From: Roseibium hamelinense
GTDB lineage: Bacteria; Pseudomonadota; Alphaproteobacteria; Rhizobiales; Stappiaceae
DNA length: 64,000 nt
Direction of reading: 5' to 3'
Assembly (NCBI RefSeq): GCF_007830545.1
Contig: NZ_VLLF01000007.1
Coordinates: forward strand, 124,001-188,000
Below the pieces are notes generated by a model. It worked only from the letters and a program-made list of their open reading frames with translations, was not told where the DNA came from and searched no databases. Made by a program: the position numbers and the translations under genes. Of this stretch, positions 53,884 to 63,207 are shown in pieces (positions within the stretch are counted from its first letter, which is position 1; every line of letters begins with the position of its first letter).

Positions 53884-54102
53884 ATGGCCAAAGAAGAAGC
53901 TCTGGAGTTTCCGGGCGTCGTGACAGAACTGTTGCCGAACGCGACGTTTCGGGTGAAACTTGAAAACGATCACGAGATTATCGCACACACCGCCGGCCGC
54001 ATGCGCAAAAACCGCATCCGCGTTCTCGCTGGCGACAAAGTCCTTGTCGAGATGACGCCATACGATCTCACCAAGGGCCGCATCACCTATCGCTTCAAAT
54101 AG
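53884..54102 (+). CDS. infA: Translation initiation factor IF-1
   Basis: The 72-residue S1/OB-fold protein matches IF-1 ([60 protein letters not shown]). It binds the ribosomal A site during initiation. A possible promoter lies in the 100 nt upstream. Confidence 0.98.
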   Translation: MAKEEALEFPGVVTELLPNATFRVKLENDHEIIAHTAGRMRKNRIRVLAGDKVLVEMTPYDLTKGRITYRFK

Positions 54103-54141
54103 GATTGCAGGCAACGTGCGCGTTGACCGCTTGACCGAGAC

Positions 54142-54768
54142 ATGACTGACGTGCCGCCCCTCATTCTGGCCTCGGCATCGCCACGCCGTTTGGCTCTTTT
54201 GCAGCAAATCGGCCTTGATCCAGACCATTTGATGCCGACCAATATCGACGAAACACCGTCGAAGTTGGAGACACCGCGCGCTCTCGCTCTCCGCTTGGCA
54301 CGTGAAAAGGCGCTCGCTGCCCGCGAAATCGCTGATGCCGATATTGAAATGCGCCCATCGCTCATCCTTTCAGCCGACACGGTTGTTTCGGTAGGGCGGC
54401 GCATTTTGCCGAAGACTGAGTTGACGGACCAGGCGCTTGCTTGCCTGTCTCTGCTGTCTGGGCGCGGGCACCGCGTTTTCACGGGGCTCGCACTCAGCGA
54501 GCCCGGCGGCAAAATCAGGTCGAAGGTGATTGAGACCCGGGTGCGGTTCAAGCGTTTGTCGCGCAAAGATATGGACGACTACATTGCCTCTGGCGAGTGG
54601 CGCGGCAAGGCCGGCGGCTATGCAATTCAGGGCCTCGCCGGAAGTTTCGTCATCAAATTGGTCGGTTCTTACACCAGTGTTGTCGGTCTGCCCGTTGCCG
54701 AAACTGCGGCAATGCTGGAGGGTGCCGGATATCCGGTGCGCCGGAAGTGGACGGAAGCTGTTGTCTGA
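54142..54768 (+). CDS. maf: Maf-family nucleotide pyrophosphatase
   Basis: The 208-residue protein has the Maf signature [18 protein letters not shown] at the N-terminus, SADTVVSVG (conserved DTV) and [15 protein letters not shown]. The family hydrolyses (deoxy)nucleoside triphosphates such as dTTP and UTP, or modified nucleotides, to the monophosphates. It starts 39 nt after infA and is followed by yacG, matching the alphaproteobacterial order. Confidence 0.95.
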   Translation: MTDVPPLILASASPRRLALLQQIGLDPDHLMPTNIDETPSKLETPRALALRLAREKALAAREIADADIEMRPSLILSADTVVSVGRRILPKTELTDQALACLSLLSGRGHRVFTGLALSEPGGKIRSKVIETRVRFKRLSRKDMDDYIASGEWRGKAGGYAIQGLAGSFVIKLVGSYTSVVGLPVAETAAMLEGAGYPVRRKWTEAVV

Positions 54769-54822
54769 TCGGCATGACGCTCCTGGACAGCGTTTGAATG
54801 TGTGTATCGCGGGAAAAGACCG

Positions 54823-55014
54823 ATGACTGAGAAGACCCCGCAACGGCGGATGCGGCCCTGTCCGATTTGTTCGAAATTATCGACGCCGGAGGACTATCCC
54901 TTCTGCTCGGACAGGTGCGCCAAAATTGACCTGAATCGCTGGTTCAATCAGGGCTATACAATCCCTGTCGTCGAAACAGACGATATAGAAGACATAGAAG
55001 ACCCCAACGAATAA
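54823..55014 (+). CDS. yacG: DNA gyrase inhibitor-like zinc protein YacG
   Basis: The 63-residue protein has the Zn-binding motif CPIC (Cys-x2-Cys) followed by CSDRC (Cys-x3-Cys) and the family-typical segment CAKIDLNRWFNQGYTIPV. In E. coli YacG binds and inhibits DNA gyrase. It follows maf by 54 nt. Confidence 0.93.
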   Translation: MTEKTPQRRMRPCPICSKLSTPEDYPFCSDRCAKIDLNRWFNQGYTIPVVETDDIEDIEDPNE

Positions 55015-55166
55015 CCACCTTTCTCCGCCCGGGGCGGTATTGCGCTTGCCAAGCAATCTTCATTGGATTGTACTGATGCCGGGCAAACGGTGCGTTGGAA
55101 ATCGGGTGCGCTTATCGTCAGAATTGCGTATCGTAGTCAACGTTAAGTTTTAATTGTGCAATCTGC

Positions 55167-55195
55167 GCGCGCCAGGGGCTCCGAGGGTGGCGCGC
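55167..55195 (+). promoter_or_regulatory. GC-rich hairpin in front of the 5'-nucleotidase gene
   Basis: GCGCGCCA and TGGCGCGC pair over a 13-nt loop. The stem ends 27 nt before the ATG at 55223, upstream of the GTGAGG ribosome site. It may sit in the 5' leader, or it may end transcripts coming from yacG. Confidence 0.4.
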
Positions 55196-55222
55196 CGGAT
55201 CGCTATTGTACGGTGAGGAAGC

Positions 55223-56833
55223 ATGAAAACAGGTGTATTGGGCGTCGCAGCGTTGGTGACTTCAACGTTTCTGACAACGGCCGCGATAGCCGACTACTCC
55301 ATCACTATATTGCATATCAATGATCTGCATTCGCGCATTGAGCCAATCAACAAATATGATTCGACTTGCGGTGCCGAGGATGATGCAGAAGGCAAGTGCT
55401 TTGGTGGCATCGCGCGCATCAAGACGATGATCGACCAGCGACGTGATGCACTGTATGCGGAGGGCCGCAACACGATTGTGATGGACGCGGGGGATCAGTT
55501 CCAAGGATCGCTGTTTTACACAACCTATAAAGGCACTGCCGCGGTCGAGTTCATGAATGACATCGGCTTCGATGTCATGGCTGTCGGCAACCACGAGTTC
55601 GATGATGGGCCAAACGGCCTCGCGAATTTTGTCGATGCGGCTCAGTTTCCGGTTGTTTCCGGAAACATCGATGTTGAAAACGAGCCGTCTTTGAAAGGCA
55701 AGGTTTCAGGAGTTTTGATTCTCGAAAAGGGCGGCGAGAAAATCGGCATCGTGTCGGCCCTTGCCGAAGATACTGATGAAACATCGGCACCGGGAGATGG
55801 CGTGCGGTTCATTCAGGCCGAGGACTACCTGAAAGGTGCGGTCGAAGCACTTGAAGCGGCGGGCATCAACAAGATTATCGCCGTCAACCACACAGGTTTG
55901 AACCGCGACGTGAAAATCGCCACCAGTGTTCCAGGCATTGATGTAATCGTTGGCGGGCATTCCCACACACTGCTTTCCAACACGCAGGACCGTGCCTCTG
56001 GTCCGTACCCGGTCATGGTCGAAAATCCGCGCGGGCAAATGGTGCCGATCGTGCAGGCCTACGCCTATGGCAAGTTCTTGGGTGAACTGGAAGTCACCTT
56101 CGATGATGATGGCAATGTTGTTTCCGCGCAGGGTGAGCCGATTCTTCTTGATGCGTCAGTCGCAGCGAATGAAGCCTTCACTCAGCGCGTGGGGGAGCTT
56201 GGTGCGCCGATCGAAGTCCTTAAGGCAAAGGTCATCGGTTCAACAAATGCAGCGATTGACGGAGCGCGCACGAGTTGCAGGGCAGGGGAATGCCAAATGG
56301 GCAATCTGGTAGCCGACGCAATGCTTGATCGTGTCAGGGATCAGGGCATTCAGATTGCGATTCAAAATGGTGGTGGGCTCAGATCCTCAATCGACGCCGG
56401 GGACGTCACCATGGGCGAAGTTCTGACTGTTCTGCCATTCCAGAATACACTGTCGACCTTTCAGTTGAAGGGGGCGGACATCATTGCAGCACTTGAAAAC
56501 GGTGTTTCCCAGGTGGAAGACGGTGCGGGACGGTTCCCGCAGGTCGCTGGTTTGAAATTCAGCTGGACCCGCAAAAAAACGGCTGGCGAAGGCCGTATTC
56601 TCGTTGTCGAGGTGATGGAAGATGGTGCGTGGGTAACTCTTGACCCTGAAAAAACCTACGGCGTTGTTTCAAACAACTATATGCGGTCCGGTGGCGACGG
56701 GTACGATGTTTTCGCCAGCAACGCGATCAGTGCTTATGACTTCGGTCCAGGGTTGGAAAAGGTTCTTGCCGACTATATCGCTTCACATCAAGGATACGCT
56801 CCCTACACGGACGGGCGGATATCAGAGCAATGA
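55223..56833 (+). CDS. Periplasmic 5'-nucleotidase/UDP-sugar hydrolase (UshA-like)
   Basis: The 536-residue protein has a signal peptide (GVAALVTSTFLTTAAIADY). The metallophosphoesterase domain follows: ILHINDLHSRIEP, MDAGDQFQGS, VGNHEFDDG and GGHSHTLL. The C-terminal substrate domain has MGNLVADAMLDRV and a final SNNYMRSGGDGYDVF. Such enzymes hydrolyse nucleotides and UDP-sugars in the periplasm for scavenging. It is monocistronic, with a terminator after it. Confidence 0.94.
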   Translation: MKTGVLGVAALVTSTFLTTAAIADYSITILHINDLHSRIEPINKYDSTCGAEDDAEGKCFGGIARIKTMIDQRRDALYAEGRNTIVMDAGDQFQGSLFYTTYKGTAAVEFMNDIGFDVMAVGNHEFDDGPNGLANFVDAAQFPVVSGNIDVENEPSLKGKVSGVLILEKGGEKIGIVSALAEDTDETSAPGDGVRFIQAEDYLKGAVEALEAAGINKIIAVNHTGLNRDVKIATSVPGIDVIVGGHSHTLLSNTQDRASGPYPVMVENPRGQMVPIVQAYAYGKFLGELEVTFDDDGNVVSAQGEPILLDASVAANEAFTQRVGELGAPIEVLKAKVIGSTNAAIDGARTSCRAGECQMGNLVADAMLDRVRDQGIQIAIQNGGGLRSSIDAGDVTMGEVLTVLPFQNTLSTFQLKGADIIAALENGVSQVEDGAGRFPQVAGLKFSWTRKKTAGEGRILVVEVMEDGAWVTLDPEKTYGVVSNNYMRSGGDGYDVFASNAISAYDFGPGLEKVLADYIASHQGYAPYTDGRISEQ

Positions 56834-56863
56834 CCTCCTGAGTTCGCTGATTTTGCGATCCGG

Positions 56864-56893
56864 AAAAGGCGCGCCGCCCGGGTGCGCTTTTTT
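56864..56893 (+). terminator. Rho-independent terminator after the 5'-nucleotidase gene
   Basis: AAAAGGCGC pairs with GCGCTTTTTT, extended by inner C-G pairs around a short loop, and the right arm runs into a six-T tract. It separates the nucleotidase from the following translocator-like gene. Confidence 0.8.
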
Positions 56894-57025
56894 GTTTCCA
56901 TTCGGCAACAGATGGGAGCGCAAGTTACCTGCTGGTATGGTTGTACCTCGACAACCCTGCGATTCCCTTTTAACAATCTTGGGTTAACAGCCGTGAGGTT
57001 TTTCGTGAGGGTAGCGATCCGCCAC

Positions 57026-58423
57026 ATGAATCAGCGTTTTCGGACAAGGGTCGGGTTTGCAGGCTTTCTGCGCGGCGCAGTGCTGGGGCTCATCGCCTGC
57101 GCTGGCGGAGGCGCGTTACTTAACGTTGCCTATGCTCAAGACGGAACCGGTGAGCAACAGACCCTAACCGCCGACGCGCTTGAAGCCCGGCAAGCAGCCT
57201 TGCTTCAGGTCATGCTCGAGAACCCTGCCGATCTTGATACGGCCTTCGATTATGCCGCCATTGCCGCACAAAACGGCGACTTCGAAGCGGCTATCAGCAC
57301 TTATGAACGCATGCTGATCTATGCACCCGGTCTGGCTCGGGTTCAGCTTGAACTTGGCGTGCTTTATTACCGCTTGGGATCCTTTGAGACAGCCCGAAAC
57401 TATTTTTTTTCTGCGCTAAGCGCGCCGAACGTCCCGCCAGAAGTCCAGCAGCGCGTTGAGACCTATCTGGCCGCTATCGATCAGCAGGATCGCAGGGCTC
57501 AATTCCGGGCCACGGTGGTTGCCGGTGCGCGTTACCAAACCAATGCGAATGCTGCCCCGGGCAGCCGCCGGGTCGATCTGAATGGGGGGACATTCATACT
57601 GGATGAAACCTCTACAGGCCGGGCCGACTATAACGGGTTTCTGGCTGGAAATGCCTATGCGTCTTATGACCTTGGCGCTCAGGGCGACTTACTTGAGGCG
57701 GATCTGATTTTTTACGGCGCCCGGTATGCCGATATCTCCCGGCTAGACACCGGCCTTGCTGAATTTACTGTCGGGCCTTCATTGAATATGAAGCGGTTTC
57801 GGTTCGATAATGGCCGCCTCGGGATCTACGGGATTTTCTCGGGAATACGGCTCAACCACGCCAACTATTCTGGAGCATTGGGTGCTGGAACCCGTCTGGC
57901 TTACGCGTTCGATCCGCTGACGTTGTTCGACGGAAAGCTCGAGTATCGCCGCCGCTGGTACAATGACACGGCAGAGTATCCAACGGTTTCCGACCGCAAC
58001 GGGTATCAGATCAAGACCGCTATAACGGTGACCCGGCAGCTTTCTGGCTCATTCACGGCAAGAACACTGCTACTGGCAGACTTCGAGGAAACCGAAAAAG
58101 CCTGGACGCAAAGCTGGGAGGTGGGAGTCGGCTTTGGTGGGACCTATCAGTTTGCTTCGCCAATTGAAGCGTTGCCGAACCGGTGGTCGATCGACGTCGA
58201 GGCTGGCTACATCTATCGGAGCTACGACGGGCCCGACCCCTTAATCGATCCGACCGAAAGTCAAACCGACAACGAAGGCTGGATGCGGGCGGTATTGGCC
58301 GTGCCGCTGCGCAATGACGTGACGTTGGGCCTTACGGGCGAATTGCGGCGTCAGCAAAGCAATTATGATTTGGCAACTTACAACAATGCGTCGGCCATGG
58401 TGACCATCGCAAAATCCTTTTAG
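57026..58423 (+). CDS. TPR plus outer-membrane beta-barrel protein, Slam/type XI secretion-like
   Basis: From the ATG at 57026 the protein has 465 residues. A signal peptide (GAVLGLIACAGGGALLNVAYA) is followed by about 130 helical residues with TPR-like repeats (FDYAAIAAQNGDFEAAISTYERML, VLYYRLGSFETARNYFF). From about residue 165 the rest is strand-rich: VVAGARYQTNANAAPG, ALGAGTRLAYAFD and others, ending in AKSF, the aromatic C-terminus of outer-membrane barrels. This matches the DUF560/Slam architecture that moves surface lipoproteins and secreted cargo across the outer membrane. Two exported FecR-domain proteins follow on the same strand. Assignment to Slam is inference from architecture. 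Confidence 0.78.
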   Translation: MNQRFRTRVGFAGFLRGAVLGLIACAGGGALLNVAYAQDGTGEQQTLTADALEARQAALLQVMLENPADLDTAFDYAAIAAQNGDFEAAISTYERMLIYAPGLARVQLELGVLYYRLGSFETARNYFFSALSAPNVPPEVQQRVETYLAAIDQQDRRAQFRATVVAGARYQTNANAAPGSRRVDLNGGTFILDETSTGRADYNGFLAGNAYASYDLGAQGDLLEADLIFYGARYADISRLDTGLAEFTVGPSLNMKRFRFDNGRLGIYGIFSGIRLNHANYSGALGAGTRLAYAFDPLTLFDGKLEYRRRWYNDTAEYPTVSDRNGYQIKTAITVTRQLSGSFTARTLLLADFEETEKAWTQSWEVGVGFGGTYQFASPIEALPNRWSIDVEAGYIYRSYDGPDPLIDPTESQTDNEGWMRAVLAVPLRNDVTLGLTGELRRQQSNYDLATYNNASAMVTIAKSF

Positions 58424-58431
58424 GGTGTCTC

Positions 58432-59346
58432 ATGCAAGCCGCTCTTAGTCCTTTCCGTTTGCTGATCGTGGCTGCCGTGTGCTCCGCCGCTTGGTCCGCC
58501 CCACACAGTGCCTCGGCCCAGGATGTGGGCGTTGCGGCTGCGGTGAACACACAGGCGACCGGGACCGCGCCGGGACGGAGGGCAGCCACCATCGTCCTCG
58601 GAGACAACATTATCTACCGGGAGCGGATTCGCACCTCGGCGTCGGGATTGGTGCAGGTGCTTTTGAATGACGGATCGACGTTCACTGTCGGCGCAAATTC
58701 AGATCTGGTGATCGACGAGTTTGTCTACGACCCCAATGCCGGCAGCGGCCGGCTGGTCATCAGTCTGAGCAAGGGGGTCGCCCGGTTTGTCGGCGGAAAG
58801 CTCTCGAAGAATCCCGATGGCGTGACAGTCAATACACCGGTTGGAACACTTGGAATTCGTGGCGGCATCGCCAATATCAACCTCGACGGCAATGAAGGCG
58901 TGTTTTCCCTGTTGTATGGGGATGAGATCGTTTTCACCGGACAGGACGGCACGCGAAAGAGGGTCTATGAACCCGGCTACTCCGTCAGCAGCAGTAACGG
59001 CCTTGAACACCGGATCCGGCGGACCAACCCGGCCGACATCGGGCGGGTGAACGATTCGATTGCCGGACGTGTGGGGCAATTCGGCGGTGCGCCGCGGGTG
59101 CCGAATAACCGGGATATCGCGCGTTCGCTATTGCCACGGGTGAATTCCGATCTTGGGGTCGCCCTGACAGCCCCTCCGCGTCCGCCCGAAGCCGTTCGGT
59201 CGACTCCTTTGCGCAATGTCGGACCTGCGCTTATTCAGCCGAACCGCCTGGAGCAACAGCGTCTTCGGAACGAATTGGAAGGTCCGCCGCCCGACATGCC
59301 TGACTACCCGGATCTTCCCGATGAACCGGAGGTCGTTCCACAATAG
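58432..59346 (+). CDS. Exported FecR-domain protein
   Basis: The 304-residue protein has a signal peptide (LLIVAAVCSAAWSAPHSASAQ). A FecR domain covers about residues 30-175: TIVLGDNIIYRERIRTSASG, VQVLLNDGSTFTVGANSDLV, VTVNTPVGTLGIRGGIANIN. The Pro-rich C-terminal part (PPPDMPDYPDLPDEPEVVPQ) has no known domain. FecR proteins usually are inner-membrane anti-sigma regulators; here no membrane helix beyond the signal peptide is present and no sigma factor is nearby, so a secreted role is more likely. It starts 8 nt after the barrel gene, so co-transcription is very likely. Confidence 0.82.
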   Translation: MQAALSPFRLLIVAAVCSAAWSAPHSASAQDVGVAAAVNTQATGTAPGRRAATIVLGDNIIYRERIRTSASGLVQVLLNDGSTFTVGANSDLVIDEFVYDPNAGSGRLVISLSKGVARFVGGKLSKNPDGVTVNTPVGTLGIRGGIANINLDGNEGVFSLLYGDEIVFTGQDGTRKRVYEPGYSVSSSNGLEHRIRRTNPADIGRVNDSIAGRVGQFGGAPRVPNNRDIARSLLPRVNSDLGVALTAPPRPPEAVRSTPLRNVGPALIQPNRLEQQRLRNELEGPPPDMPDYPDLPDEPEVVPQ

Positions 59347-59470
59347 TGGGCAGGCTTTGGCGCTACGAAAGGGCTTTACTTAACCTAACGGCGGCTTAGT
59401 CTTGACGAGGCTCACACTTTAACAATCGGGCCCGCGCCTGAAGCCCGTAGCCAACGTGCCGGAGATGTCT

Positions 59471-62400
59471 ATGCGCCCAGTCTTTCGAGACATGACGTGC
59501 TTGGTTCTTTTTACAGCTGTGTCCTCTGCCGTCATGAGCAATTCCGGTCAGGCTCAAGGTCGGGATGTTGGCGTAACAGCCGCAGTGAACCAGAATGCCT
59601 TCGGGACGGCCCCGGGGGCGGTTAGGCGAACCGTTGTGCTCGGCGAGAGCATTATCTTCAACCAACGGATTGAAACCTCGGGTTCTGGCCTGGTGCAGGT
59701 GCTTCTTCTTGACGGGTCGACATTTACCGTCGGCGCAAACTCGGATCTCGTAATTGACGAGTTCGTCTACGATCCAGGCGCCGGCAGTGGCAAGCTTGTA
59801 GCCTCTTTCGGCAAGGGTGTTGCCCGGTTTGTGGGCGGCAAACTAAGCAAACAGCGCGAGGGAGTTACGGTCAACACCGCGGTTGGAACGATCGGCATTC
59901 GCGGTGGAATTGCCAATCTAAATCTCTCGGGTGCGTCGGCAGCATTTTCCCTTTTGTTTGGCCAAGAGATTACCTTCACCGGCCTCAGCGGCAAGCGGGG
60001 CCGGGTGTATCAGGCAGGCTATACCCTCGAGATCGGGCCACGCGATGAACCGCGCATCCGAAAGTCACGGCAATCCGATTTGAGCGCTGTCCAAACGGCA
60101 CTTTCCAGCCAGAGAGGCCAGCAGGGCGGAATTGCCCGGTCACCGACCGACACCCAAATAGCAAACGCGGCTTTGACAGCCGTCAATTCTGGTTTGGGGA
60201 TTGTTTTCACGACGCCCAGGCCAAAGCCTGATGGCGTGGTGCGGTCCACAAAATTGGCAGATGTTGAGTTCGAATTGCTGGATGTGAACATCGTCACTCA
60301 GGATGCGACCAACAGTCTGATTGAAAAAGAAATCGCTGATGGGAGCGTGCCTCCCGGGGAGACGCCAGGAGATAATCCGGGTGAGACCCCTGGTGAGACC
60401 CCAGGTGAGACCCCAGGTGAGACCCCGGGCGAAACACCAGGAGAAACCCCCGGTGAGATGCCAGGTGGCGCGCCTGTCGATGGGCCGGTATCAGACACGG
60501 CGGATGTTCGGTTGTTTCGATCCGGCTCAGAATTCACTCCCTCGTTTTCGCCGGGACTCGCCATTTCTGCCCCCGGCACACAGGGGCTGATTGGCGGTCC
60601 GGGCGGCTTCAACGAGACTGTCGTATTCGGCATTGGAGAAGTGCTGGATGGCGGCGCAGACCGGATTTGGGTAGGGGATTTGGGAGAAGACACCGTCTAC
60701 ATTTTTGATCCGCAAACACCTGCATTCAAATATTTCTCTCAATCCATTACCGATGGTGGCTTCATCTACGAAGCGTCGGACTCTGGTGTTGTGCCCTCAG
60801 CGCCGGAGGTCACCGTACCAACCGATGGGAGCATCGTGGCGAATGCCCAGGGTGTTCTAGTGAACGATGTTGATTTTGCATCTTTTGCGTATTTTCCGTC
60901 GCTGACCGCGGGGCTTTCGCCAACCTACAATTACGGCGGCACGGACGTCATTCTCGGCATCTACGGAGAAGCCACTGACTATTCGAACTTGGGGAACGCC
61001 GAGGATCCGGAAACCGTGCGCGCTTACCGCCTTTACGGCGATCCGCTGACCGCTTTCCAGCTTGGAAACGGAACCGAGACCGGTGGGCTCGACCCCGCCT
61101 CTTCTGGCGCGTTGTTTCTAAATCCTCTGGCCGCCGCCGACCTTGGGGCTGACTTTGTTGGCAATGTTGTGTCTTCTGGTCTGTTGATGATTGAAAACGA
61201 ACCAGACAGTCTTGATGGAGCTAAGTTTCTTGCGAGTTCGTTTTTGATTTCCGGTCAGGGCAATTCGCAAAAATCATTTGTTTCTCTCGGCGTTGGCGAA
61301 GTGGCCGACAATGGTGGCGGACCTCAGATCGACTTCGACCGCCGCGGCGGACACCGGTTGGAAGCGACAGACTTTGCTGGGTCTTATGAGGGACGGATAC
61401 AAACGCTCGAAGGGGCGCAGGGCGGATCCTTTTTTGGGGACAATGCCAAGAACTTCGTTCTGTCTCCGGATCTGGCATCAAGTGATGCCTATCTGGACAC
61501 TTATGCGGTTTTGCCGTCCGGCACGAGTGCCGCCGATCACATTAGCGCCACGCAGCATACAGCTGCGCTCCAGAGCGAAACCGCAGTCAGCGGCTTGGAG
61601 CGCACAGCCCATGACTATAGTGGCTTTGCTGCAGGTATGCTTGAGACGACGGCCTCCACATTCAGCACATCAAGCAATGCTGTCGCCTTTGCAAACAGCC
61701 ACCCGGAAGACCTTACGCTTTCATTTGATCCGGACGGCAACAGCTTCAATGCGAAAATCAGCGTCGCAGATGTGTTCAGCCGCGACGATGAGGTAGAGTC
61801 CATCACGATCGGTTTTGGCACCACTATAGATGGGGGAGGGTATGACCGTTCCGTATTTATCGATGATGATACCTACGCCGCCCGCGACTCTTCTGAAGCG
61901 AACTCCGCATATCTGGCGCTGAGCAATGGTCAAACAGTGTCCCATGCAGGAAATGATGGCCCCAACAGCTATTTGATACCGAGTACTTTGGTTGAGAGTG
62001 GCGATGATGGGGTCTTTTCATCAACAGTTGAATGTGCCTGCGAGTTTTTGGAGTGGGGATACTGGGGAACTGCGATTGATGCGGAAGATGCAGCGCTGAG
62101 CGATGGCCGGCGGTTTGACAACATTCATCTTGGTACTTGGGTTGCAGGGGATGTGACGGATAGCATTGATTTGCCGAGAACGGGGAGTGCATCCTATGCC
62201 GGTCATGCGGTCGGCAATGTCGTGAATGGCAGCACCCAATATCTGGCGAGTGGCGCCTTTGGCATGAGTGTTGATTTCGCGGAACGGTCGGGGGTTGGAA
62301 CGGTCACCGGCTTTGACGGGCGCAATTTCACTGCTGTCATGCTGGAGCAGCAGGTCGGGACTGGAAACTTGTTTTCAGGTCTTGTTGTCGGTGGCGGTGT

Positions 62401-62536
62401 GGGCGGCGATATGAACGCTTCGTTTGTTTCAGGGCCGGCCTCCAATCATCAGGGCGTTATTGGAAATTTCAACGTTCAGGAAACAGGTGTGTGGAGCGCA
62501 ACCGGCATTCTTGCAGGCGAGAAAGTCTCACCTTAA
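59471..62536 (+). CDS. Large exported protein with FecR domain and TbpB-like C-terminal barrel
   Basis: The 1,021-residue protein (ATG 59471, CGGAG 6 nt upstream) has a signal peptide (LVLFTAVSSAVMSNSGQAQ) and a FecR domain closely like that of the gene before (about residues 35-180). A GETP-repeat linker (about 295-330) is followed by a long beta-rich region with many Asp, Gly and Ser. The last 110 residues (VVNGSTQYLASGAFGMSVDF, GTVTGFDGRNFTAV, GVIGNFNVQETGVWSATG) resemble the beta-barrel domain of TbpB-type surface proteins carried by Slam. No lipobox Cys is visible after the signal peptide. A surface-exposed or released product is likely. Confidence 0.72.
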   Translation: MRPVFRDMTCLVLFTAVSSAVMSNSGQAQGRDVGVTAAVNQNAFGTAPGAVRRTVVLGESIIFNQRIETSGSGLVQVLLLDGSTFTVGANSDLVIDEFVYDPGAGSGKLVASFGKGVARFVGGKLSKQREGVTVNTAVGTIGIRGGIANLNLSGASAAFSLLFGQEITFTGLSGKRGRVYQAGYTLEIGPRDEPRIRKSRQSDLSAVQTALSSQRGQQGGIARSPTDTQIANAALTAVNSGLGIVFTTPRPKPDGVVRSTKLADVEFELLDVNIVTQDATNSLIEKEIADGSVPPGETPGDNPGETPGETPGETPGETPGETPGETPGEMPGGAPVDGPVSDTADVRLFRSGSEFTPSFSPGLAISAPGTQGLIGGPGGFNETVVFGIGEVLDGGADRIWVGDLGEDTVYIFDPQTPAFKYFSQSITDGGFIYEASDSGVVPSAPEVTVPTDGSIVANAQGVLVNDVDFASFAYFPSLTAGLSPTYNYGGTDVILGIYGEATDYSNLGNAEDPETVRAYRLYGDPLTAFQLGNGTETGGLDPASSGALFLNPLAAADLGADFVGNVVSSGLLMIENEPDSLDGAKFLASSFLISGQGNSQKSFVSLGVGEVADNGGGPQIDFDRRGGHRLEATDFAGSYEGRIQTLEGAQGGSFFGDNAKNFVLSPDLASSDAYLDTYAVLPSGTSAADHISATQHTAALQSETAVSGLERTAHDYSGFAAGMLETTASTFSTSSNAVAFANSHPEDLTLSFDPDGNSFNAKISVADVFSRDDEVESITIGFGTTIDGGGYDRSVFIDDDTYAARDSSEANSAYLALSNGQTVSHAGNDGPNSYLIPSTLVESGDDGVFSSTVECACEFLEWGYWGTAIDAEDAALSDGRRFDNIHLGTWVAGDVTDSIDLPRTGSASYAGHAVGNVVNGSTQYLASGAFGMSVDFAERSGVGTVTGFDGRNFTAVMLEQQVGTGNLFSGLVVGGGVGGDMNASFVSGPASNHQGVIGNFNVQETGVWSATGILAGEKVSP
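60356..60463 (+). repeat. 12-bp GETP-type repeat tract in the linker of the large FecR protein
   Basis: Successive 12-bp units of GGTGAGACCCCN type encode GETP, with variants GDNP and GEMP. Six GETP units lie in a row. Such tracts can vary in copy number by slippage while keeping frame. Confidence 0.9.
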
Positions 62537-62765
62537 GGGCTGCCCTGTTCGTCCGGTTCGCCCTATCGGTAAGGTGCGCGGCAGCTTCGGTGTACCCGGA
62601 TCAAGTTCCAACCGGGCGAAATGCATAAATTTCAGTAGGTTATTCTAGTTATCCAAAGCCGGCCGGATTGTTCGAAAAACTTTGCCGGGGCGCTGGACAA
62701 GGGCCAAATCAGCTTCTATAAGGTCCCAACTTTCAGCGAGTGGGCGCTTGGCCCGCAACGCAAAA

Positions 62766-62841
62766 GCCCGGATAGCTCAGTTGGTAGAGCAGCGGATTGA
62801 AAATCCGCGTGTCGGTGGTTCGAATCCGCCTCCGGGCACCA
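62766..62841 (+). tRNA. tRNA-Phe (anticodon GAA)
   Basis: The plus strand folds as a tRNA with acceptor GCCCGGA/TCCGGGC, D-arm TAGCTCAGTTGGTAGAGC, anticodon stem GCGGA-TTGAAAA-TCCGC with GAA, and T-arm GGTTCGAATCC. CCA is encoded at 62839-62841. Confidence 0.97.
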
Positions 62842-63207
62842 TAACTCTTCAAAATACTCCAGATCACCAAAGCGAACCACGATTACCTGGTGTGTTTGCG
62901 TGACGATTGTTCAATCCGGACCCTTGGCCTTGGCCATTGATCTTTGGGGCCACAGGACGGGAGGCGCTAACAGCGGTATTTACGCGAGCCATCTTCGGTG
63001 TCCGCTAAACTTCAGAATTTGTCCGGGACACCCTGTCGCTTGCTATCAGGCCGTCAGACCTGTTTTGTGCCGACAGTCATTGTCGTTTGGTGTTTTTTGC
63101 CCGCGCTTAAAATCCATGTGAACCGTTCAGCGTATCAGATCACTTGAAGGCCACAGCACAGTCCACCAGTTAACAAACGCTCGGGCAGCAAGAAAGCAGG
63201 GCGGCGC
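62842..63207. other. Intergenic region after tRNA-Phe, 366 nt
   Basis: No convincing gene; an open frame of 73 codons (62900-63121) has no recognisable character. The next gene begins with a GTG at 63208. I see no integrase or attachment repeat next to the tRNA. Confidence 0.45.

Noticed and set aside
62900..63121. Frame of 73 codons after tRNA-Phe
   Set aside because: No coding character; flanks show no ribosome site.
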